Below, piece after piece: positions 1 to 5,600 of a stretch of DNA of 12,155 bases. Source of the DNA: Candidatus Njordarchaeota archaeon. GTDB taxonomy: Archaea > Thermoproteota > JANJXX01 > Panguiarchaeales > Panguiarchaeaceae. The notes under the pieces are model-generated. The model ran no database searches, had not been told where the DNA came from, and saw only the letters and a program-made list of their open reading frames with translations. Within the stretch, counting starts at the first letter, position 1. Each line of letters starts with the position of its first letter. Made by a program: the position numbers and the translations under genes. Where the stretch lies: contig JAGSHR010000098.1 of NCBI GenBank assembly GCA_029855985.1, forward strand, positions 1 through 12,155. Direction: 5' to 3'.

Positions 1-41
1 ACACCATGGTTTACCAAATAAATAAACACCCCTCAAATGCA

Positions 42-49
42 TTTAAATA
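42..49 (+). promoter_or_regulatory. Box A (archaeal TATA element), exact TTTAAATA
   Basis: The octamer TTTAAATA occurs here, and the identical octamer occurs upstream of the genes at 2625 and 8187. In archaea transcription normally starts about 25 bases downstream of this element, so a start near 70-75 is expected. That would give either a long leader of about 220 bases before the gene at 296 or a separate short transcript. In AT-rich DNA a chance match is possible. Confidence 0.4.
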
Positions 50-285
50 TTATATTATTAACCAGCGAGAAGCAACCATGCACCCAAAAAGCAAGAATAA
101 TTCGAGGAAAAGCAGGGAAGATATACGTGTTATTAAAATACTTGTTTAAACTTGTTAGAACAGAATTAGAGGCAATATCCTCGAGATTTTCTTTGTTTTA
201 TCGGGTTTATTTTTATTATATTTTTTTATTCATATTTTCAAGTGATACCCCAAAAAGTTCCAAGGTGTATTGACTGAAAGTTAAA

Positions 286-289
286 GGTG
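286..289 (+). promoter_or_regulatory. Ribosome binding site GGTG that fixes the start at 296
   Basis: GGTG lies exactly six bases before ATG 296. The same GGTG-N6-start layout is seen at 2304 (minus strand) and 5601. It supports ATG 296 over the in-frame GTG at 287, which lies inside the ribosome site itself. GGTG matches the 3' half of the usual archaeal GGAGGTG consensus. Confidence 0.7.
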
Positions 290-295
290 TTAGTC

Positions 296-1126
296 ATGAG
301 CACAAAGAATCTTAAAATTGTTAATTGTCCCGTCTGCGGTGAAGAGATCACCCCAGACGAACTACCAGAACCCAAGGAAGATTTAAACTCCGTTGCTATT
401 AATCACGGTGACCACATAGCTGTTGTAAAATACGACAAAAACAAAAGAATAATTAGCGTAAGCGCATACTCAATAAGCATAACAGAAGAAGGAGCGGCGG
501 TTGAGATTTGCCCAATATGTGAGAGGGAAATTCCTATTCCCGCTGTTAGGGAGTACCCCACAGAGCTTGTGTATAACCACGTTGACCACGTTGTTATTGT
601 ATACCTTTATGATCCTGACCTATACACATTGGAAACAATGCCCTTAATTACAGTCACAAAGCCACCAAAGAAAGAATTGATGAAAGCAATTATTGATTTC
701 ATTGGAGTCCAAAATCTCGCAAACATTGTTGCCAGAGTGGCCGTAGGAGAAAAAACCGTTAAGTACCCTCACAAATCCGGGATAAAACTGTTAAACGAAA
801 TGTTTGAGAAAATGGGGTTAGATGAAATCAAAGTTGAAGAAGGGGAAGTTGAGTATCTCCCCGAGGACTTCTACATATTCTTCCAAAAAATAATAGAAAA
901 TAACATAAGAGTACCCGACATATTAATCAGCAAGCTTCTAGGTGGCATAACCCTAGTAAGCAAACTCTCCAACTTAATAAACAGTCTATACAAGAGAGGC
1001 TTATCTGACGAACAGCTAAAAGAATTCGTGGACATGCTAAAGAAGAAGGACCTATACTTACTCATAATTAGAAGATTACAGAACGATGGACATGTCGACG
1101 TCGCTACAAGGATTTCTGGAATCTAA
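296..1126 (+). CDS. Tandem CxxC...NHxDH zinc-module protein with helical C-terminal domain, function unknown
   Basis: This 276-residue protein has no signal peptide or membrane span, so it is probably cytosolic. It carries two copies of one module. Copy 1 has C11-P-V-C14 followed by N36-H37-x-D39-H40; copy 2 has C72-P-I-C75 followed by N94-H95-x-D97-H98. Each is followed by a hydrophobic strand (IAVVKY, VVIVYLY) and then an Asp. The CxxC and HxxH pairs suggest one zinc per module, a beta-rich fold, and an origin by internal duplication. Residues from about 125 to 276 are charged and helical, with no motif I recognise. ATG 296 is chosen over GTG 287 because of the GGTG six bases upstream. The gene is convergent with the 7-helix/longin gene at 1222-2304. 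I know no family name for it. A role as a regulatory or adaptor protein is inference only. Confidence 0.85.
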   Translation: MSTKNLKIVNCPVCGEEITPDELPEPKEDLNSVAINHGDHIAVVKYDKNKRIISVSAYSISITEEGAAVEICPICEREIPIPAVREYPTELVYNHVDHVVIVYLYDPDLYTLETMPLITVTKPPKKELMKAIIDFIGVQNLANIVARVAVGEKTVKYPHKSGIKLLNEMFEKMGLDEIKVEEGEVEYLPEDFYIFFQKIIENNIRVPDILISKLLGGITLVSKLSNLINSLYKRGLSDEQLKEFVDMLKKKDLYLLIIRRLQNDGHVDVATRISGI

Positions 1127-1135
1127 AAAGGATAT

Positions 1136-1152
1136 CAATTTTAATTTTTAAT
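1136..1152 (+). terminator. T-rich terminator after the zinc-module gene
   Basis: Two T-runs (TTTT and TTTTT, separated by AA) begin about ten bases after the stop codon at 1124-1126, in the convergent gap to the gene at 1222. Archaeal RNA polymerase stops at such runs without needing a hairpin. No stem is visible. The opposite-strand gene has only a five-T run, over 1126-1130, as a candidate terminator. Confidence 0.45.
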
Positions 1153-1221
1153 TCATCTAATCAAAGTCTGAAGTTTTTTGGTAACTGCTTTAATATATCG
1201 ATTTTGAATGGTTTTTGGCTT

Positions 1222-2304
1222 TCACTTAGTGCCCTCTATGAATGGGCTAAGCATTTTATTAACCTCTTTCTCGATTCTTTCCAATGTTTCCTCTGGGAGT
1301 GCTGTAACATCCCTCTCTTTAACCAAATTTATCACCTTCTGAATTATCGTTTTTTGCAATTGGATTACATGTTTGGAGAATTCCTCCATTATAGCAATAG
1401 CTATTAATTTTCCTCTTTGGTAAAACACGACTGAAACCTCGTGCTCTAATATTAAAGTCCCCTCTTGCTTTCTCCTGACGATTATTGGGATCTTCTCAAA
1501 TATTAGGGAGAAAAAAACCAAGTATCCCGAAATCTCGTCTGCTTTTATATCCTTTGAGAGTGATTTGATGTAGAGTGGGATACCTTCTTGGGTTATTATG
1601 AAAAATGCTCTAATTTTCATAGGCAATGTGAAGATTATGTCCGGATATTTTACAAGTGTAGCCATTAGAATGTAGGCTCCACTTAAAATAAAGAAGCTTT
1701 CATAACCATATGTTTCTGTGGACGGTAAGACTATTGTTGGAATTATTCCTATGAAACCTATTCCGAAAGCAATGCTCATCCATATGATGGCTTTTCTGTT
1801 TTCCCCAACACCCTTCCTATAGAAGATCATATAGGATCTCATCAATGTATAAAAGACTACGCCGCTAAACATTGAGAAAATCACGTAGATGCACATCAAA
1901 TGCCTTTTACTGGGTAGCCAAATACCATTAACGAATTGGAACTCGATATTTTGAGACACAAGCATACCTATCGTTAAACCATAGAGTATGTAAACTACAA
2001 ATGGTTCAAATGGGATATATTCTTTCCCGATTATTGATCGCTTGTATAGGTAGATTAACAGGACAACCGAGGAGCCTAAAATACCAATGCTTCTCACAAT
2101 TAATATCAAGGTGGATTTATCGGATATTGGAAACGTGAAATAGATAAAGTATAGAAACGAAACAATCATAAGCAACACGGTGGCTCCAATCCCCACCAGA
2201 ATGTGCTTGAATCTCTCCCTAATATAAATTCCCAACATGTAAACCAGTATAATGACTATAGCGGTCACTGAAGCAAAACCAAACAGAGCCACTGGAGATA
2301 TCAA
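1222..2304 (-). CDS. Seven-helix membrane protein with C-terminal longin/roadblock-like cytosolic domain
   Basis: The 360-residue protein has seven hydrophobic segments at about residues 7-28, 34-57, 64-88, 100-117, 134-160, 170-193 and 203-218. This layout resembles seven-helix sensor modules of prokaryotic receptors. A soluble domain of about 130 residues follows: strand IRAFFIIT, then EGIPLYIKSLS, a helix with EISGYLVFFSLIFE, strands TLILEHEVSVVFY and KLIAIAIM, and a long helix from about 310. That strand-turn-strand, helix, strand, helix order, with the G-I-P-L-Y turn, is typical of archaeal longin or roadblock (small-GTPase-associated) domains. A charged helical tail ends the protein. 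No kinase or methyl-accepting motifs are present. The start is TTG at 2304, supported by GGTG six bases upstream on this strand (2311-2314). A receptor-like role in signalling or membrane traffic is inference; the longin assignment rests on pattern alone. Confidence 0.8.
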   Translation of the reverse strand: MISPVALFGFASVTAIVIILVYMLGIYIRERFKHILVGIGATVLLMIVSFLYFIYFTFPISDKSTLILIVRSIGILGSSVVLLIYLYKRSIIGKEYIPFEPFVVYILYGLTIGMLVSQNIEFQFVNGIWLPSKRHLMCIYVIFSMFSGVVFYTLMRSYMIFYRKGVGENRKAIIWMSIAFGIGFIGIIPTIVLPSTETYGYESFFILSGAYILMATLVKYPDIIFTLPMKIRAFFIITQEGIPLYIKSLSKDIKADEISGYLVFFSLIFEKIPIIVRRKQEGTLILEHEVSVVFYQRGKLIAIAIMEEFSKHVIQLQKTIIQKVINLVKERDVTALPEETLERIEKEVNKMLSPFIEGTK

Positions 2305-2341
2305 TTAATGCACCGAACCCTAGACAATCAATTTAACAAAT

Positions 2342-2349
2342 GCTTAAAT
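2342..2349 (-). promoter_or_regulatory. Candidate box A for the 7-helix/longin gene
   Basis: Read on the minus strand, this stretch is TTTAAGCA, a partial match to the TTTAAATA element. Its near edge lies 38 bases upstream of the TTG start at 2304. That spacing would give a leader of roughly 10-15 bases containing the GGTG. The match is imperfect, so this is tentative. Confidence 0.3.
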
Positions 2350-2574
2350 CATCTAATTATGTTAAGGTCTTTTTTATATTTTTCTCGTCATCTTTTTAAC
2401 CTAATTTAATTTTTAGGTTGTTATTTCGCCTTTTTTTGCAGATTTAGTAAGAGACATCGTCGAAAGACACCTATAGTGGAGTTTAACTTACTCATAAACT
2501 ATCAATCTATAAATAAATCTTTTTTTAACACAAGCTATTAATAAACAATTGGGAAAAAATTTTTTTACAATTCA

Positions 2575-2582
2575 TTTAAATA
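2575..2582 (+). promoter_or_regulatory. Box A for the ABC transporter operon, exact TTTAAATA
   Basis: The exact octamer ends 43 bases before ATG 2625. The predicted transcription start is near 2605, giving a leader of about 20 bases that includes the purine-rich AGAAGGGA (2611-2618). An A6T7 tract and a pair of ACAATT repeats lie directly upstream, where an archaeal activator or repressor would be expected to bind. Confidence 0.65.
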
Positions 2583-2624
2583 TTTTTTTACTGGTAATCT
2601 TTGTGTTTTTAGAAGGGATATTTT

Positions 2625-3830
2625 ATGTTGTTGAGACGGTTTGTTTCTGTTGCTTTTAAGGATTTAAGGAGAGGTTTCAGTTTAGGTTTGATATTGCTTT
2701 TGATTGTGCCTTCTTTCTTTGTTATGAATTTCGTTTCTGAGAGTCTAGTTATGACGGATGCAAGGCAGTATGTGTATGATAACATTTACCCTTGGGATAT
2801 TCTTATTGTTAATTGGTATCCTTATGGAAATAGTACTAGTGGGAACATGAGTGTCTTGGCTGAAGAGATTAGGCATGTTAGAGGAGTTAAATATGTGATT
2901 TATCCGGAAAGTATTACTTATGATGGTTGGGCAAAAGTTAATGGTAAAAGTTATTTCCTCAATATTCAAGGTGTTAATATAACGGACCCAAAGTTTCCAA
3001 AGCCAAGATATTTGGTATCTGGTGAGTTTTTTGAGTCTAACTATGAGTTTTCGGTGATTGTTGATACTGTTGGAGCTAAACTTTTTGAGGAGCTTGGGAT
3101 TTTTAAGGGTGTTGGTAACAATAAAACTATTATAGATTTGGGTATCCCTGAAGAGAATGTTTCAATTAAATTCTCGCTAAAGGGCATAATCGATAATCCG
3201 ATTCACCCTGGGCATGAAGAAGAACAACTAAACTTAACTAGTGGCATAGACATTTATATTCCAGTTGGTGCTTTCAACGAGATCTTTACGATCTATAAAA
3301 AGAACGAAGGGTTTAAGTATGGTATCACGTATTTTCCTGCTATCAAAGTCGTAGTTAACAATCCTGATGAAGTGGATGAGGTTGCTCAGAGGATAAAGGA
3401 TAAGTACCCTGGTGTTGTTTTAAATGTTAGAAGCCATGTTATAGAGAATCTTAAAGCTAGAATCGCTTTTGAGACACTCGTTGTTATTTTATTGGTTGCT
3501 CCGATAATAATCTTTTTAATGGCTTGGGACGTTAAGAAGAGGAAATGGGAGATTTCCACCTTAAAGGTTTTTGGTTGGGGCCGGAAGCATGTTGTATTGT
3601 ATAATTTGATTAGAGTATCTGTTATCGGCGTTTTAGCTGGTTTCTTTGGCCTAGCTATACCAGTGGTTTTGGGCTGGTTCTTTTTTGGTTTCATGATGGG
3701 TACATTGTACTTGTTTTTGATTTTCCTTCCATACCAGTTGGCGATAGTTACTGGTATTTCTATTATTTTCTCTATTCCAGCAGTGATACTTGCTTACAAT
3801 GTGAGTCCCGAGGAGGCCGTGAGAGCTTGA
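2625..3830 (+). CDS. FtsX/MacB-family ABC transporter permease (large ectodomain subunit)
   Basis: This 401-residue protein has the classic four-helix FtsX layout: helix 1 at about 19-38, an outer domain of about 240 residues, then helices at about 281-301, 330-356 and 361-390. After helix 2 comes the cytosolic coupling segment KRKWEISTLKVFGWGRKHVV, matching the 'REIGxLRAxG' stretch of this family that contacts the ATPase. The C-terminus SPEEAVRA matches the family's typical PxEALR-like ending. The outer domain has several Asn-glycosylation sequons (NST, NMS, NIT, NLT). It is the first gene of an operon with a second permease (16-base gap) and an ATPase. Such complexes use ATP to drive movement of an outer domain, for lipoprotein, peptide or drug export or for signalling. 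The substrate here is unknown. Confidence 0.9.
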   Translation: MLLRRFVSVAFKDLRRGFSLGLILLLIVPSFFVMNFVSESLVMTDARQYVYDNIYPWDILIVNWYPYGNSTSGNMSVLAEEIRHVRGVKYVIYPESITYDGWAKVNGKSYFLNIQGVNITDPKFPKPRYLVSGEFFESNYEFSVIVDTVGAKLFEELGIFKGVGNNKTIIDLGIPEENVSIKFSLKGIIDNPIHPGHEEEQLNLTSGIDIYIPVGAFNEIFTIYKKNEGFKYGITYFPAIKVVVNNPDEVDEVAQRIKDKYPGVVLNVRSHVIENLKARIAFETLVVILLVAPIIIFLMAWDVKKRKWEISTLKVFGWGRKHVVLYNLIRVSVIGVLAGFFGLAIPVVLGWFFFGFMMGTLYLFLIFLPYQLAIVTGISIIFSIPAVILAYNVSPEEAVRA

Positions 3831-3838
3831 GTTTAGGG

Positions 3839-3842
3839 GGTG
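3839..3842 (+). promoter_or_regulatory. Ribosome binding site GGTG for the second permease
   Basis: A GGGGGTG run lies between the stop of the first permease and tandem TTG codons at 3847 and 3850. The spacing is four bases to the first TTG and seven to the second, so either could be the true start. The two starts differ by one residue. Confidence 0.55.
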
Positions 3843-3846
3843 TTCA

Positions 3847-4827
3847 TTGTTGAGTTTCCTCATATACGTTATCAGAAAGCTTTTTTTGGGACGTAAGTTT
3901 GATTTTCTTATTATTATTCTTCTTTTTAGTAGCATATTTATTTACCCCTTATACGAGTACGAGAAAAACGTAAATAAGGTTGCTATAGTGTTGTATGGTA
4001 CCAGTGATACTATTAACGGCGCGGATTTGGAGACAGTTTATTCAATGAATGAAGTTGTTTTGGTTTCTTGTTTCAATTTTAGCTTTGTGTCAACTGGGAA
4101 CAGTCATTTTTTACTTGTTTTGACGAATGAACTTTCTAAAAGCGTGTTTTCTAGGTTTCTGATTGAAGGTCATTTGCCCCGTAATCGCGGTGAAGTTTTA
4201 GCTTTGGATGGTTGGAATATTTCTCTCAATGATAAGCTAATTATCAACAATGTCACATATAGTGTTGTTGGATTAATAGATAGTAAAATGGAGGAAGACC
4301 TTGGATTGGAGGCTAATTACCCAGCTATATTCAAGTTTAATAACGGTTTTTTTGATTCGCAACAAGCACTTATTTGGGTTGATCCTCTAGCCTCTTTAGA
4401 AGACCTGAAAGTTAAGCTTAAGATGCTGTTTAACGAAAAAGCGTTAATTGTAATCAAGAGGGAAACTGAAATAGAAAGGTATTACCTCCTGTTTGATGTA
4501 TTGGTCTCAGTTTTAGCATCGATTCTAGTAACTTATTTATACTTGCATTTTTCAAGGATTGAAAACGCTATTCTTCACGTAGTTGGCTGGGGAATTGGGA
4601 GGATATATATTGCTAACGCGTTAAATCTCTTTTTGATAATGTTATTGGGTCACGCGGTTTCCTTCATTACATCTTTTGTTTTATCTAAATACTTTTTTAA
4701 ACTGGTCTTTTTTATGCCTTTGAGTATTTTTTATTTCTTTTTGACAATACCTCTTGGGTTGCTCTCACTTTTTGTGCTTTTAAGATTGATTTTTATTAAA
4801 AAAGTTAAACAGGTGTTATTTGAATGA
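3847..4827 (+). CDS. Second MacB/FtsX-type ABC permease, smaller ectodomain
   Basis: This 326-residue protein repeats the layout of its upstream neighbour: helix 1 at about 19-37, an outer domain of about 175 residues, then helices at about 213-234, 254-279 and 285-312. The outer domain holds EGHLPRNRGEVLAL and, shortly after, LNDKLIINNVTYSVVGLID, which match the pattern of the MacB periplasmic core (E-G-R-x-P, N-E-V, G-D-x-I, V-V-G-I). After helix 2, HVVGWGIGRIYIANALN is the counterpart of the coupling segment VFGWGRKHVVLYNL in the first permease, suggesting the two form a heterodimer. The C-terminal PxEAxR ending is missing. The start is TTG (3847 or 3850). The stop overlaps the ATPase start (ATGA), so translation is probably coupled. 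Confidence 0.87.
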   Translation: MLSFLIYVIRKLFLGRKFDFLIIILLFSSIFIYPLYEYEKNVNKVAIVLYGTSDTINGADLETVYSMNEVVLVSCFNFSFVSTGNSHFLLVLTNELSKSVFSRFLIEGHLPRNRGEVLALDGWNISLNDKLIINNVTYSVVGLIDSKMEEDLGLEANYPAIFKFNNGFFDSQQALIWVDPLASLEDLKVKLKMLFNEKALIVIKRETEIERYYLLFDVLVSVLASILVTYLYLHFSRIENAILHVVGWGIGRIYIANALNLFLIMLLGHAVSFITSFVLSKYFFKLVFFMPLSIFYFFLTIPLGLLSLFVLLRLIFIKKVKQVLFE

Positions 4828-5501
4828 AGACAATCAAAGTTGATAATGTAATGAAAATTTATAAGAAAGGTAAAGGCCAAATATATGCTCTTAGAGGTAT
4901 TAATCTAGAGGTTGAAGAAGACGAGTTCGTAGCTATATTTGGTCCCTCTGGGAGTGGTAAAACAACACTGTTAATGGTGATGGCGGGCATAATTAAACCA
5001 ACATCTGGGAGCATACTTTATGATTCACTAGATATAACGAAACTATCTGAAAGCCAACTAGCGTATTGGCGACACGAAAATATAGGATTCATTTTCCAAA
5101 ATATTAACTTGATACCATTCCTAAACGTTCTAGATAATGTAATCATACCAATGATACCATTCACTAAAAACAATAAAGATCTAGAACAAAAAGCACTAAG
5201 CCTAATAGAGTTAGTTGGATTATCACATAGAATCAGACACAAACCATCGGAACTAAGCGGTGGAGAGCAACAAAGAGTAGCTATAGCTAGAGCACTGATC
5301 AACAACCCAAAGGTAGTTTTTGCAGATGAACCCACGGCTCATCTAGATACTGATACAGGATCGAAAATAGTAAAACTAATGAAGGACATAAGTGAAGAGA
5401 AAAAAGTAACATTCATAATAAGCACACACGATGCAGAAATAGCTAAAATATCCGATAGAATCATAAAAATAAGAGATGGGAAAATCCTAAACGAAGAATA
5501 A
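4824..5501 (+). CDS. ABC transporter ATP-binding protein, MacB/LolD type
   Basis: This complete 225-residue nucleotide-binding subunit energises the two permeases encoded upstream. All motifs are intact: Walker A GPSGSGKTT at 40-48, Q-loop glutamine 92 (FQNINLIPFLNV, the typical MacB/LolD form), signature LSGGEQQ at 144-150, Walker B VVFADE at 164-169 with the catalytic glutamate, and switch histidine 202 in STHD. The D-loop region reads TAHLD where most relatives have TGNLD or TANLD. The start codon overlaps the preceding stop as ATGA, with GGTG eight bases upstream (4812-4815). The 225-residue length is that of free-standing LolD/FtsE-type ATPases, not of bacterial MacB fusions. Codon choice shifts within the gene from T-ending toward A-ending codons. 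Confidence 0.96.
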   Translation: MKTIKVDNVMKIYKKGKGQIYALRGINLEVEEDEFVAIFGPSGSGKTTLLMVMAGIIKPTSGSILYDSLDITKLSESQLAYWRHENIGFIFQNINLIPFLNVLDNVIIPMIPFTKNNKDLEQKALSLIELVGLSHRIRHKPSELSGGEQQRVAIARALINNPKVVFADEPTAHLDTDTGSKIVKLMKDISEEKKVTFIISTHDAEIAKISDRIIKIRDGKILNEE

Positions 5502-5526
5502 AATGACTTAATATTAAATTTACTTA

Positions 5527-5534
5527 TTTATATT
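5527..5534 (+). promoter_or_regulatory. Candidate TATA element for the 5601 gene
   Basis: TTTATATT lies in the 99-base gap after the ATPase gene. It would place a transcription start near 5555, about 45 bases before TTG 5601. A second AT-rich motif at 5576-5584 is too close to the start to serve. Readthrough from the ABC operon is an alternative. Confidence 0.35.
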
Positions 5535-5590
5535 TTAGGGCTATTACTTTATTAATGTTTTCAAAGAAAGGTTAATTTTTAAATAAAGTT

Positions 5591-5594
5591 GGTG
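5591..5594 (+). promoter_or_regulatory. Ribosome binding site GGTG that fixes the start at TTG 5601
   Basis: GGTG is followed by exactly six bases and then TTG 5601. The longer frame would start at TTG 5589 or GTG 5592, but those codons touch or lie within this site and have no ribosome site of their own. Starting at 5601 gives the protein a standard signal peptide, MHKKFLGVLLTLFILVNF. Confidence 0.6.
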
Positions 5595-5600
5595 AAGAAT

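Larger units (their letters stand above)
1..295. other. Left-edge intergenic stretch with no supported gene
   Basis: No convincing coding region is visible. A 78-codon frame beginning at 37 overlaps the box A at 42-49, has no ribosome site and encodes a low-complexity Phe/Tyr/Leu-rich tail, so I do not call it. A frame open from base 3 to the stop at 147-149 is also short and Asn/Lys-rich. The part from about 62 to 130 is more G+C- and purine-rich than its AT-rich surroundings. The part from 185 to 240 is very T-rich and could act as a terminator, or contain a second weak promoter for the gene at 296. Confidence 0.5.
2305..2624. other. 320-base divergent intergenic region
   Basis: This gap separates the minus-strand 7-helix/longin gene from the plus-strand ABC operon, so it must hold both promoters. 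The right end has a clear box A (2575-2582), an A6T7 tract (2554-2566), and ACAATT repeated at 2545-2550 and 2567-2572. The left end has the GGTG for the minus gene and a weaker TATA-like element. The middle (about 2400-2520) holds only very short frames, the longest a 24-codon minus-strand frame I do not consider supported. I see no RNA gene. Confidence 0.6.

Noticed and set aside
6..149. 47-codon frame running from the left edge (possible end of an upstream gene or small protein)
   Set aside because: It is Asn/Lys-rich with no recognisable motif and no ribosome site, and contains the box A at 42-49. It could be checked with sequence left of the window.
37..273. 78-codon plus-strand frame at the left edge
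   Set aside because: It starts before and overlaps box A, lacks a ribosome site, and has biased Phe/Tyr/Leu composition from T-rich DNA. It is not supported as a gene.
2308..2520. Short frames in the divergent gap, including a 24-codon minus-strand frame and a 33-codon plus-strand frame
   Set aside because: Too short, no GGTG at a fitting distance, and low-information composition.
2554..2566. A6T7 palindrome read as a hairpin terminator
   Set aside because: It lies just upstream of a promoter with no gene ending nearby on the plus strand. An all-AT stem without a loop is a poor hairpin; a bendable promoter tract is more likely.
5576..5584. TTTTTAAAT motif just before TTG 5601 as a promoter
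   Set aside because: It lies only about 16 bases before the start, so transcription would begin inside the coding region, where no suitable in-frame start is seen.
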